Below are positions 1-9,155 of a DNA stretch of 64,000 nt, in pieces. This DNA is from Pseudomonas_S sp047607345 (GTDB lineage Bacteria; Pseudomonadota; Gammaproteobacteria; Xanthomonadales; Xanthomonadaceae): the NCBI GenBank assembly GCA_047607345.1, contig JASGDF010000096.1, forward strand, positions 32,189-96,188. Reading direction: 5' to 3'. A model generated the notes under the pieces. That model saw nothing but the letters and a program-made list of their open reading frames with translations. It searched no databases and had not been told where the DNA came from. Each line of letters starts with the position of its first letter. Within the stretch, counting starts at the first letter, position 1. A program made the position numbers and the translations under genes.

Positions 1-125
1 TGCGCCAGCAACTGGGCGATCCGTTCGTCGAATACCTGCTCACCATCAAGGAATTCGAGTTGAACCGCTTCCTTGCCGACGAGGTCACCGACTGGGAGCA
101 ACGCGAGTATTTCGATGTCTTCTAA
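1..125 (+). CDS. Glutamine synthetase family protein, C-terminal end (partial)
   Basis: Only the last 40 codons are present, read in the frame starting at base 3 and ending at TAA 123-125. The tail, with FVEYLLTIKEFELNRF and then VTDWEQREYFDVF, matches the C-terminus of glutamine synthetase and gamma-glutamylpolyamine (PuuA-like) ligases, where a conserved TDWE..EY motif closes the catalytic domain. These enzymes join glutamate to ammonia or an amine using ATP. In a catabolic island a PuuA/IpuC-like role, glutamylating an amine before oxidation, is more likely than housekeeping GlnA, but the substrate-defining region lies outside the window. The gene is followed after 33 bp by the next co-directional gene. 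Confidence 0.75.
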   Translation, partial: RQQLGDPFVEYLLTIKEFELNRFLADEVTDWEQREYFDVF

Positions 126-158
126 CCATTTTTCCCGTGACGAAAAAGGACAGCGGGC

Positions 159-560
159 ATGGACCTGACCCTGGAGCAGGCGCAGCACGCCATCGCCGCC
201 GCGATCGCCGCCGCCGGTGAGCGTGGCCTGCAATTGAGCATTGCCGTATGTGATCGAGGCGGGCGCCTGCTGGCGTTCGCCCGGATGGACCAGGCCGGGT
301 GGGGCAGCGTCTATGGCGCGCAGGGCAAGGCGGTGGCCTCGGCGGCCACCGGCGCGCCGAGCGGGCGAATCCCGGCCGACCTGCCGGTGATGGTGGCAAC
401 CGCCCAGCGTGACGGCGGCCACATGATCTTCGCGCAGGGGGCGATGCCGATCCATCGCGACGGCCAGCTGGTCGGTGCCATCGGGGTGGGCGGGGCGCGC
501 TCGGCGCAGGATGACGAGGACTGCGCGCGAGCCGGGGCCGACGCCGTGGCGGCGCTGTAG
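159..560 (+). CDS. GlcG/HbpS-like heme-binding-fold protein (DUF336)
   Basis: This 133-residue protein begins LTLEQAQHAIAAAIAAA and carries the family core AVCDRGGRLLAFARMDQA near residues 29-46 and the glycine-rich GQLVGAIGVGG near residue 105, both typical of the GlcG/HbpS fold. Members are small oligomeric proteins found in glycolate, diol and aromatic catabolic operons; some bind heme, but most have no assigned activity. There is no signal peptide, so it is cytoplasmic. The ATG is preceded by an AAAGGACAG ribosome-binding site. It lies 33 bp after the glutamine-synthetase-like gene and 5 bp before the reductase, which suggests one operon. Confidence 0.85.
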   Translation: MDLTLEQAQHAIAAAIAAAGERGLQLSIAVCDRGGRLLAFARMDQAGWGSVYGAQGKAVASAATGAPSGRIPADLPVMVATAQRDGGHMIFAQGAMPIHRDGQLVGAIGVGGARSAQDDEDCARAGADAVAAL

Positions 561-565
561 CCGCG

Positions 566-1549
566 ATGGATGCCGTATCGGCCGACGACCTGCAGGCCTT
601 GCTGGTGAGCGACGTGCGTCAGGACGGGACGCAGGTCAAGGTGATCGAGCTGCGGGCCAGCCACGGCGGCGCGCTACCGGCGTTTACCGCGGGTGCGCAT
701 GTGGACGTGGCCCTGCCCCTGCCCGATGGACACTGCCGTCAGTATTCGCTGTGCAACGATCCGGCCGAACTGCATCGCTACGTCATCGCGGTGGCGATGA
801 GTGAGCACAGCCGAGGCGGCTCGCGTTACTTGCACGAGCAGGTCAAGCCCGGCATGGCGCTGAGCGTAGGGCGGCCACGCAACCATTTCGCCCTGGCGCC
901 GGATAAGGGTCCTGCGCTGCTGTTGGCCGGCGGCATCGGCATCACGCCGCTGCTGGCGATGGCCAGGCAGCTCGAACGCGAGGGAAGGGCCTGGCAACTG
1001 CATTACGGTGTGCGCAGCCAGGCATACGCGGCGCTGTTGCCCGAGCTGAACTATCTCGGTGCCGTCGCCCGGCATGGTCGCTGGCATCTGCACAGCGATC
1101 AGGCCGGCACGCGCATGGACCTAGCGGCGCTGATCGGCCAAGCGTGCGCGGATACGCATTTCTACTGCTGCGGGCCGGCCGCGATGCTGGAGCATTATCG
1201 GCTAGAAGCGCTCAGGCTCGGCATCGACGGCGAACGCCTCCACCTGGAACATTTCGCAGCGGTCACGGCGGCCGCGACCGATGGCGGATTCACCGTGGTG
1301 CTGGCGCGTTCGGGAACCGAGATCGCCGTCGCCGAGGGGCAAAGCATCCTGGATGCGCTGGAGGATCGGGGCGTGGATGTGTCGTGGGGCTGCCGCGAAG
1401 GCGTGTGCGGCGATTGCGAGACGCGTGTGCTCGAGGGCATTCCCGATCACCGCGACGCGGTGCTCAGCGAACAGGAGAAGCAGCGCAATGCCAGCATGAT
1501 GATCTGCTGCTCCGGCTGCAAGGGCGCGCGGCTGGTGCTGGACCTGTAG
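566..1549 (+). CDS. PDR/VanB-type ferredoxin reductase (FMN/NADH/2Fe-2S)
   Basis: The 327-residue protein has the phthalate dioxygenase reductase layout. An N-terminal flavin domain carries RQYSLCNDP (about residues 53-61), an NAD-binding domain carries LLAGGIGITPLLAM (about 115-128), and a C-terminal plant-type [2Fe-2S] domain carries GCREGVCGDC with a later CCSGC. Such proteins pass electrons from NAD(P)H to a Rieske oxygenase that hydroxylates or N/O-demethylates a small molecule. No oxygenase is in the window, so the partner is expected to the left or elsewhere. The start at 566 lies 5 bp after the DUF336 stop. It is the last rightward gene and converges on the Ntn hydrolase gene 7 bp away. 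Confidence 0.9.
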   Translation: MDAVSADDLQALLVSDVRQDGTQVKVIELRASHGGALPAFTAGAHVDVALPLPDGHCRQYSLCNDPAELHRYVIAVAMSEHSRGGSRYLHEQVKPGMALSVGRPRNHFALAPDKGPALLLAGGIGITPLLAMARQLEREGRAWQLHYGVRSQAYAALLPELNYLGAVARHGRWHLHSDQAGTRMDLAALIGQACADTHFYCCGPAAMLEHYRLEALRLGIDGERLHLEHFAAVTAAATDGGFTVVLARSGTEIAVAEGQSILDALEDRGVDVSWGCREGVCGDCETRVLEGIPDHRDAVLSEQEKQRNASMMICCSGCKGARLVLDL

Positions 1550-1556
1550 CGCCTGC

Positions 1557-3119
1557 TCAATCCACGACCTGTGCCAGTCCGTCCGAGCGTGGATCGGTCG
1601 CGGCCTCGAAGCGGCCGTCGCGATGCCGGCGCACCGCGTTGGTGTGACCTGCCACCTCGCTGCGTGCGGGGATCCGTCGCATCGGCAGGCCGGCCGTATG
1701 CAGGTGCTGCTCGAGATCGTCGCTGGCATCGGCCTCGATCATCAGCCCGGGTTCGCTCAGGCCGACATCGCGCGCGCCGAAGACCCAGCGCGGTGCGCGC
1801 AGGATTGGCGCCAGCGCTTGTTCCAGGCGCAGTCCGGCCGCGAGGATCTGCATCAGGATCTGCGGCTGCGCCCGCCCGCCCATGGTGCCCAGTGCGGCTT
1901 GGCTGCGGCCGTGGCGGCGGATCAGCAGCGGCATCAGCGTATGCGCCGGACGCATGCCCGGCACGGGCGGATTGGCGGCGCCGGGACGCAGCGAGAAGCC
2001 GCGGGCGCGGTTGTGCAGGATGATGCCGGTGGCCGGTTCGAGGACGCCGGCACCGAAGCTCTGGAACACGCTCTGGATCAGCGACACCGAGCGCCCCTGC
2101 TCGTCCATCGCGCAGACCGCCACGGTATCGCCGTGGGCCGGGATATGGCGGTCGAAGGCGTGCGCCGGTACGCCACGATCCCGCAGTCGCGCCATCCTTG
2201 CACGCAGGTTGTGCGGATCGAACAGCTCGGCCAGCGGCATGCGCGCATATTCCGGATCGGCGAGGAAGGCCTCGCGATCGGCGGTAGCCAGCAGCAGGGC
2301 ATGCAGCATGGCGGGGGCCAGGGTTTCGGCGGGATCGTCCGCCGCCACGCCGCAGGCCTGCAATGCCGCCAATGCCTCCAGCAGCACGAAACCGTGCGAG
2401 TTGGGAGGGCTGGTCAGGACCTGGGCCTGGCCGTAGTCCAGTTGCAGCGGCGTATCGAGCGTGGTGGCATGGCTTTCCAGGTCCCGCATCTGCAACGGCG
2501 AGCCCAGTGCCTGCAACCCGGTCACCAGGTCGCGTCCGAGCTGGCCTCGATAGAAGGCCTCGGCCCCCTGTGCGGCCAGGTTGCGCAGGCTGCGCCCCAG
2601 CGCCGGTTGTGCGAGTACGCTGCCGACCGGCAATGCGCTGCCACCCGGCAGGAACAATTCGCGCATGCCCGGATCGTGCGACAACACCGCGGCGCGCTCG
2701 GCGATCGCCGCGGCCAGTGACGCCGTCACCGTCGTGCCCTCGGTAGCGCGGATGGCCGGGGCCAGCAAGCGGGGCCAGTCCAGCGCCGCTCCCATCTCCA
2801 TCAGCGACTGCCAGCCGGCGACGACGCCTGGTACCGTGGCGCTGTGCACGCCATGGTCGACGACCTCGCCTTCGGTGGTGGTCATCGCCGCCAGCGTGGC
2901 CGCGCGCGGCAGGCGGCCGCTGCCGTTTACCGCTTGCACGCGGGTGCCGTCGTCGACCAGTGCGAACATGTCGCCACCGAGCGCGGTCTGGTGCGGGTAG
3001 ACCACGCTCAGGACCGCGGCCGCGGCCAGGGCCGCGTCGATGGCATTGCCGCCATCACGCAGGGCCTGGGCTCCGGCCCGGGTTGCCTCGGCGTGGGGGC
3101 TTGAAATTGCGCCTCTCAC
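1557..3119 (-). CDS. Gamma-glutamyltranspeptidase-family Ntn hydrolase, cytoplasmic (HpxW/YwrD-like)
   Basis: The fold is recognised from SSPHAEATRAGAQALRDGGN at the start, GGDMFALV near residue 48, and GDTVAVCAMDEQGRSVSLIQ near 330-349. Thr332 is the expected autoprocessing nucleophile. The GTG start at 3119 overlaps the cyclase stop (GTGA), giving 520 residues; a longer upstream frame would run through the cyclase gene and is unlikely. No signal peptide is present, unlike periplasmic GGT. The family includes glutamyl transferases, acylases and the oxamate amidohydrolase HpxW of ureide catabolism. Its partner hydrolase and shared operator with the FdrA/AllG operon favour amide hydrolysis in the same pathway; the exact substrate is inferred only. 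Confidence 0.85.
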   Translation of the reverse strand: MRGAISSPHAEATRAGAQALRDGGNAIDAALAAAAVLSVVYPHQTALGGDMFALVDDGTRVQAVNGSGRLPRAATLAAMTTTEGEVVDHGVHSATVPGVVAGWQSLMEMGAALDWPRLLAPAIRATEGTTVTASLAAAIAERAAVLSHDPGMRELFLPGGSALPVGSVLAQPALGRSLRNLAAQGAEAFYRGQLGRDLVTGLQALGSPLQMRDLESHATTLDTPLQLDYGQAQVLTSPPNSHGFVLLEALAALQACGVAADDPAETLAPAMLHALLLATADREAFLADPEYARMPLAELFDPHNLRARMARLRDRGVPAHAFDRHIPAHGDTVAVCAMDEQGRSVSLIQSVFQSFGAGVLEPATGIILHNRARGFSLRPGAANPPVPGMRPAHTLMPLLIRRHGRSQAALGTMGGRAQPQILMQILAAGLRLEQALAPILRAPRWVFGARDVGLSEPGLMIEADASDDLEQHLHTAGLPMRRIPARSEVAGHTNAVRRHRDGRFEAATDPRSDGLAQVVD

Positions 3120-3784
3120 GCAAACAGGCTCAGGTCCATGCCTTCGATCAGGATGGTGCGTGCCCAGGCCGCTTCCGAGCCCTTCAGCTTGATCGGCAGC
3201 GAACACATGAAATAGGTGCCATCGGCGATTGCGCTGAGATCGATGCCCTCCAGGATCACCACCTCGTTGCCCAGCAGCACATGGTGGCTCGGCCACTGCT
3301 CGCACTGGCGGGCGTCCTCGATGCACACCCAGTCGATGCCGACGTACTGCACGCCGGCATCGACCAGCGCCTGGGCGCCGGAGTGGGTCAGGCCGACGTA
3401 GGAGAAATCGTACTCGTCCTTGCTCAGGCGCTTCTCGGAATTGGAGGTCTTGAACAGGACCCGGGTCGCGCCATCGAGGTTGGCGCGCTGGACCATCTCG
3501 GCATCGATGGCGCGGTCGTCGGGCGTGGTCGCATCGACCACGCGCACCGGGCCGACGAAATAGCGCGCCAGGTCCAGTTGCTCGACGGTCTTGCCGTCGC
3601 TCTTGAAGTGCCGGGGTGCGTCGATATGGGTTCCGGTGTGCGAGCCGATGACCCAGCGCGTGACTTCCGACGGTTCGCCGTCCTCGATCTTGAACACGCG
3701 GATCATTTCCGGCTTCTTGCCCTCGTGCCAGAACAGCATGTCGGGGTGCACCGTCATCGAGATGTCGTGAATCTTGATCGCCAT
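3116..3784 (-). CDS. Cyclase-family metal-dependent hydrolase (kynurenine formamidase-like)
   Basis: This 222-residue protein has the cyclase-family metal motif HTGTHIDAPRH at residues 49-59, where His49, His53 and Asp55 are expected metal ligands. Relatives include kynurenine formamidase, isatin hydrolase and other enzymes that open amide, lactam or ester bonds with Mn2+ or Zn2+. It is the first gene of a two-gene leftward operon, overlapping the Ntn hydrolase by GTGA. Its start lies 67 bp downstream of the three-half-site operator. A role in ring opening or deacylation of the pathway substrate is plausible, and no kyn genes are nearby to suggest tryptophan catabolism. Confidence 0.88.
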   Translation of the reverse strand: MAIKIHDISMTVHPDMLFWHEGKKPEMIRVFKIEDGEPSEVTRWVIGSHTGTHIDAPRHFKSDGKTVEQLDLARYFVGPVRVVDATTPDDRAIDAEMVQRANLDGATRVLFKTSNSEKRLSKDEYDFSYVGLTHSGAQALVDAGVQYVGIDWVCIEDARQCEQWPSHHVLLGNEVVILEGIDLSAIADGTYFMCSLPIKLKGSEAAWARTILIEGMDLSLFA

Positions 3785-3851
3785 GGTCGGCTACTCATCC
3801 GTAGGGAGGGAGTTGGGGGGGGCGACTGGAGGAGTCTTAACCTTCCGTCGA

Positions 3852-3874
3852 GTTCTTATTTCGAACATAAGTTC
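3852..3874 (-). promoter_or_regulatory. Three-half-site operator, copy 1 (upstream of cyclase operon)
   Basis: On the minus strand the site reads GAAC-TTAT-GTTC-GAAATAA-GAAC, three half-sites as an inverted pair plus a third copy after 7 bp. Identical architecture occurs at 13748, 19012 and 35313. It lies 67 bp upstream of the cyclase start in an AT-rich patch of otherwise GC-rich DNA. It is assigned by inference to the IclR-type regulator encoded at 24809. Confidence 0.75.
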
Positions 3875-3926
3875 GGATTTAATTACAGCAAAGCGAGCTG
3901 CCTGGCGCAAGCACGAGCAAGTGGAA

Positions 3927-4841
3927 TCAGGCTGGAACGGGCATGCGGCCAGCTGCGTAGAGGAAGCCGGCCAGCGTGTCGGCACCGGAGCTGGCGCCAT
4001 GGGCGAGCACGCCCCGGATCGCCTGTTCGAGTCGGTGCGTGACGAATGTTGCCGCCGGCTCGGCGATCGCCAGCGCTTCCAGCAGCTCGTGCCAGGCTTG
4101 ACTGCATTGGCCCTGCGCGGCGCGCTCCAGCAAGGCCAGGGACAGGCGCGTGCTGGCGCCCTCGCAGCGCCGCAGCATCGCCTGGCAGTGGCGATCGGCG
4201 CCTGGGTCGAACTGGTGCAGGGCGATCATCGCGCCGGCCAGGAAGTCGTCTCCGGCCGGCGTCAGCCCGGGCCCGAGCCCGACCAGATCCGAGGCGAGCT
4301 GGGGCCAATCCAGGATCGCCGATGGCCTGTTGCGCAGCAGGGCCGCCACTGCGGCGACGTGCAACGGCGGATCGGCGCTGATGGGGCACAAGGCTTCCAG
4401 CAGGCCTGGACAGGAGGCCATCCGGCAAGCGCGCCGCAACAACCAGGCCAGCTCCGCGTCGGCGAGCCGGGGTACCGCGATCGCCGGCCGTGCCGTCCAG
4501 CGCAGACCTGTACGCGTGTCGATGCTGAAGCCATCGAAGCGCAGGACCCGATCCTGCACCGCTATCGTGGCGCCGGCGTCCAGCCTGGCCCAAGGGGCCG
4601 TATCGCCATCCACGACCAGGTTCAGCGGGCCATCGCCGATGCCGCGAAGTACCAACGCGAGCAGCGTGCCTGAGTGACCAGCGCGACCGTCGTGCAGCAG
4701 CAGGTTGCAGGCGCGTGCGTGGCACGACAGCACGCGTCCGCGCACCGCGCCGTGCATGACCTGGGTGGCGAAGTCGGACAACGAGCGTAATGGCGTCGGA
4801 GACGTTGCGCTTGCGCGGGGATTGTCGCAGTGCCAGCCCAC
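3927..4841 (-). CDS. AllH-like DUF2877 protein, oxamate carbamoyltransferase subunit family
   Basis: This 304-residue protein carries the DUF2877 signatures GLGPGLTPAGDDFLAGA at residues 188-204 and SSGADTLAGF near 288-297, matching E. coli YlbF/AllH (GKGPGLTP and TSGADTLLGF). In E. coli, AllF (FdrA), AllG and AllH form the enzyme that splits oxalurate with phosphate into oxamate and carbamoyl phosphate. The start is GTG 4841, directly after the carbamate kinase TAG, so the two are translationally coupled. It is the last gene of the operon, separated from its partners fdrA and allG by the ATPase and kinase genes. Assignment to the complex is by family and context. Confidence 0.85.
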   Translation of the reverse strand: MGWHCDNPRASATSPTPLRSLSDFATQVMHGAVRGRVLSCHARACNLLLHDGRAGHSGTLLALVLRGIGDGPLNLVVDGDTAPWARLDAGATIAVQDRVLRFDGFSIDTRTGLRWTARPAIAVPRLADAELAWLLRRACRMASCPGLLEALCPISADPPLHVAAVAALLRNRPSAILDWPQLASDLVGLGPGLTPAGDDFLAGAMIALHQFDPGADRHCQAMLRRCEGASTRLSLALLERAAQGQCSQAWHELLEALAIAEPAATFVTHRLEQAIRGVLAHGASSGADTLAGFLYAAGRMPVPA

Positions 4842-5756
4842 CTATGGATCGGCCTGGACGATCGTGCCGCTGCTGCCTTCGATCAGTTCCTGCAGGTGCT
4901 CCAATGAGCCGATAACCGCACGTTGCCCGGTCCGCCGCACGAAGTCGCAGGCGGCCTCGACCTTGGGTCCCATCGAGCCGGAAGTGAAGGCGTACTGCGA
5001 CAGCTGGTCCGGCGTGACCTGGCGCAGCAGCCGCTGTTGCGGGGTTCCCCAGTCGAGATACACGCCGTCCACATCGGTGGCGATCACGAACAGGTCCGCC
5101 GGCAGTTCGCTGGCGAGCAGGGCACCGGCCCGATCCTTGTCGATCACCGCTTCGACCCCGACCAGCGTCTTGCCGTCGGGCAGGTACTTGCAGGGAATAC
5201 CGCCGCCGCCGGCGCAGATCACCACGCTGCCGTTCTCGAGCAGCCAGCGGATCGGGCGATGCCAGACGATCGCCTTGGGTTGGGGCGAGGGCACCACCCG
5301 CCGCCAGCGCGCGCCATCCTGCTTGAACGTCCAGCCATGTCGGGTGGCCTCTGCCTGGGCGGCGGCCTGGTCGTAGCCCGGACCGACGAATTTGGTCGGA
5401 TTGGCGAAAGCCGGATCCTTCGGATCGACCACGGTGCGCGTCAGCAGGGTCGCCACCGGCACGTCGTAACCCAGCAGGTTGCCCAATTCCTGCTCGAGCA
5501 TGTAGCCGATCATGCCTTCGGTGGCGGCGCCGATCATGTTCAACGGATACGGCGGCACGCCATCGTAGGCGGTGGCCTGCAGGGCCAGCAGGCCGGCCTG
5601 CGGTCCGTTGCCGTGGGAGACCACCAGCCGGTGCTGCCTGGCCACCGGCGCCAGCGCGCGCGCGGCAATCCTGACGTTGGCCAGCTGCACTTCGGTGTTC
5701 ATCGGATCACCGCGCTTGAGTAGTGCGTTCCCGCCCAATGCGACAAATATTTGCAT
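4842..5756 (-). CDS. arcC: Carbamate kinase
   Basis: The 304-residue protein has the amino-acid-kinase fold of carbamate kinase: ALGGNALL at residues 6-13, SHGNGPQAG near 54, CAGGGGIP, TDVDGVYLD and GSMGPKVEAA. It transfers phosphate from carbamoyl phosphate to ADP, giving ATP, CO2 and ammonia. Placed between the importer ATPases and the AllH gene, it fits as the energy-yielding last step after carbamoyl phosphate release, as AllK does in E. coli allantoin use. There is no arginine deiminase operon nearby. ATG 5756 is the only reasonable start; 113 bp separate it from the dppF stop, the largest gap in this operon. Confidence 0.95.
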   Translation of the reverse strand: MQIFVALGGNALLKRGDPMNTEVQLANVRIAARALAPVARQHRLVVSHGNGPQAGLLALQATAYDGVPPYPLNMIGAATEGMIGYMLEQELGNLLGYDVPVATLLTRTVVDPKDPAFANPTKFVGPGYDQAAAQAEATRHGWTFKQDGARWRRVVPSPQPKAIVWHRPIRWLLENGSVVICAGGGGIPCKYLPDGKTLVGVEAVIDKDRAGALLASELPADLFVIATDVDGVYLDWGTPQQRLLRQVTPDQLSQYAFTSGSMGPKVEAACDFVRRTGQRAVIGSLEHLQELIEGSSGTIVQADP

Positions 5757-5869
5757 GATGGAACGATCTCCCTGACGGCGAGCGGCAAGGCCTGGCTCGC
5801 GTGGTGTGTGGTGAACGGCTCGAAGTGGTGCTGATGAGGATGGAAAAGCGGGCCGTTCGATTTGCCGAC

Positions 5870-6894
5870 TCATTTGCCGAGTACGATGTCCTGGCGCTGG
5901 TGCATCGCTGTGCCGTTGAAGCAGGCGACCTGGTGCCCTGCCGCGACGGAGAAGAGATCCGGTTGTTCCTGGTGGCAGCGGATGCTGGCCAGCGGGCACG
6001 AGCCGCGGAAGCAGCAGCCGGTGCTGTTGTCGCCATTGCCGGCGGACGCGGGTTGGACGCTCGCCAGGGGCGGGCGGCGCCGTTCGGCGCGTGGATCGGG
6101 AATGGGGGCCGCGGCCAGCAAGGCCCGTGTATAGGGATGGGCGGGGTGGCGATAAAGCTGGTCCTTCTCGCCCAGTTCCACCAGCCGGCCTCGGTGCATC
6201 ACCGCGACGCGGTCGGAAATGTGGTGCACCACGGCCAGGTCGTGGGCGATGAACAGATAGGTCAGGTCCAGTTCGCGCTGCAGGGTACCGAGCAGGTTGA
6301 CGATCTGCGCCTGCACCGATACATCCAGTGCCGAGATGGCCTCGTCCAGCACCATGAAACGTGGATTGACGGCCAGGGCGCGGGCGATACCGACACGCTG
6401 GCGCTGGCCACCGGAGAACTCGTGCGGATAGCGCGACATGGCCTGTGCCGGCAGGCCGACCATGTCCAGCAGCTCGGCGACGCGCTGGCGCCGCTGGCCC
6501 CGCCGGCCAATGCCGTGGATGGCTAGCGGCTCGGCGATCAATGCGGCCACGTCCATGCGTGGATTGAGCGAGGCGAACGGATCCTGGAACACCATCTGCA
6601 TGCACTGGCGCATGTGCCGCATCTGCGCATTCGCCAGTGCGGTCAGTTCCACCCCCTCGAAATAGACCTTGCCCGAGGTTGGCCGCTGCAACATCAACAC
6701 GCTGCGCCCGGCCGTGGACTTGCCGCAGCCGGATTCACCCACCAGTCCCAGCGTTTCGCCGCGCAGGATGTCGAAGCGCAAGCCATCCACCGCGCGATTG
6801 ACGTTGTTGCGGGCCTGCATGGTCCCCAGCGTGCCGCCAAGCGGGAAATGGGTGCGCAGGTCGAAGATGCGCAGCAGGGCATTGCGCGGTGTAC

Positions 6895-6898
<4 letters not shown>
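5870..6898 (-). CDS. Oligopeptide/dipeptide-type ABC transporter ATPase (DppF-like)
   Basis: This 342-residue ABC ATPase has Walker A GESGCGKST at 54-62, Q-loop MVFQDPFASLNPR, signature FSGGQRQR and Walker B FMVLDEAISALD. The C-terminal HPYTRALLAA and cysteine-bearing CCFRGSCPLA region are typical of OppF/DppF. It should power uptake through the DppBC permease together with the DppD-like partner, whose stop overlaps its start (ATGA, 6895-6898). The cognate permease genes lie in a different operon at 15347-17184. The substrate is unknown; Dpp-type importers also carry opines, nickel complexes, sugars and other small molecules. Confidence 0.92.
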
Positions 6899-7863
<965 letters not shown>

Positions 7864-7906
7864 GCTGGGCGGGGTCGGCTGGCGGATGGATCGATGGGGG
7901 AGGCCG

Positions 7907-9148
7907 CTATTGGAACGATGCCATGGCGCTGGCAAAACAGTCCAACGGCGCGCGGGTCTGGCCGGCACCAATGACGCCACCGGCGCGATGGGCGATCGCG
8001 GTGTCGATCACCGGCGTGATGCCGGTCCTGACCACCGCCGCCGCATCGATGCCGGTCGGCGCACCGCCGAAGTCCAGGTTCGGGATCTGGTAGTCGCGGT
8101 TCTCGGCCTGCGTGATGCGGCGCATCTCCTCGCAGATACGCAGGCCGCGGGCGAAATCGCCGCCGACGAATTGCTGCAGCGCCGGCGCGGCCGCCTGCAC
8201 ATGGCCGCCAAGTCCGTAGGTTTCCATGATCGCGCTGTCGCCCATGTCCGGGACCGCGTCGGCGTCGGACCATTCCGAGGAGAAATACAGCCCTTCGACC
8301 GGATTGGCCGGTGCGGTGAACCAGCGCTCGCCCAGGCCGCTGAGCTTGATGCCGAAGTCCACGCCGTTGCGCGCCATGGTGGTGACCAGGGTGCTGCCGG
8401 GGACGTGCTTGGCGGCGTCGGTGGCCGCCTTCGCGGCGGCCATCGACAGGCACAGCGCGAACTGTTCGGCCTCGCACAGATAGCGCAGGCAGTCCTCGAT
8501 CACCGCCGTCGGAAGCTCCAGGCGCAACAGCCAGGGCGCGATCTCCATCAGCAGTAGGGCGCTGCCGGCGCTGTTGCGGTTGTGGCACTCGTCGCCCATC
8601 TGCAGCGCACGCGCGCATAGGCGGCGCACGTCCAGTCCGCCGCGCGCCCGGATCGCCTGGCCCAGCGCCGGGCCGAGCGTGGTCGCCAGCCAGCGCCATT
8701 GCGCGATGGCGGCATCGCGGTACTGGCTGCGCTCGGACAGGCGGCCGCGCGGTCCCTGGTACAGCTGCGAACAGCCGAGATTGCCGTGGTGGTCGTTGCG
8801 CACCACCGCCAGCGGCATCGAAGCGCTGGTGATGCCGGCCATGCCGCCGACCGTGCCGAAGTCATGGCAGGGGGCGATCTCGATTCGGCCGTCCGCGATC
8901 ATGTCCGCGGCCTGCGCGTCGGTGTCGGCCAGGCCCTCGTAGCGGATCGCATCGAGCACTCCCAGGCGCTGTGGCCCGCACATCCGCGACCAGGCGATCG
9001 GCGGGCCCGCGTGCAGGATGGTCTCGCGGGTCATGCCCGGCAGGATCTCGATGGCGGGCACGACGTCGATCCAGGTCGGCTGGCTGTCCAGCAGCCTGGA
9101 CAAGGCCAGTGCGTTGGCGGCGGCGGTATCCTGGCCGGGCTGGCGCAT
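7907..9148 (-). CDS. AllG-like DUF1116 protein, copy 1 (YlbE family)
   Basis: The 413-residue protein is a full-length DUF1116 member, with PAIEILPGMTRETILHAGPP near the start, GGMAGITSASMPLAVV, MGDECHNRN, GLGERWFTAPANPVEGLYF and a C-terminal GVIGAGQTRAPLDCF. In E. coli the AllG subunit works with FdrA and AllH in oxamate carbamoyltransferase. ATG 9148 is chosen; it follows GAGGTG, and a longer reading would overlap copy 2. This copy is more diverged than copy 2: it has PCHDFGTVG instead of PCHHYATVG and a shorter N-terminus. It may form a mixed complex with copy 2 or a second enzyme of different specificity. Confidence 0.88.
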   Translation of the reverse strand: MRQPGQDTAAANALALSRLLDSQPTWIDVVPAIEILPGMTRETILHAGPPIAWSRMCGPQRLGVLDAIRYEGLADTDAQAADMIADGRIEIAPCHDFGTVGGMAGITSASMPLAVVRNDHHGNLGCSQLYQGPRGRLSERSQYRDAAIAQWRWLATTLGPALGQAIRARGGLDVRRLCARALQMGDECHNRNSAGSALLLMEIAPWLLRLELPTAVIEDCLRYLCEAEQFALCLSMAAAKAATDAAKHVPGSTLVTTMARNGVDFGIKLSGLGERWFTAPANPVEGLYFSSEWSDADAVPDMGDSAIMETYGLGGHVQAAAPALQQFVGGDFARGLRICEEMRRITQAENRDYQIPNLDFGGAPTGIDAAAVVRTGITPVIDTAIAHRAGGVIGAGQTRAPLDCFASAMASFQ

Positions 9149-9155
9149 GTGCACC

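Noticed and set aside
1557..3119. Annotation as periplasmic glutathione gamma-glutamyltranspeptidase
   Set aside because: There is no signal peptide, and the partner genes point to an amidohydrolase role; only the fold is certain.
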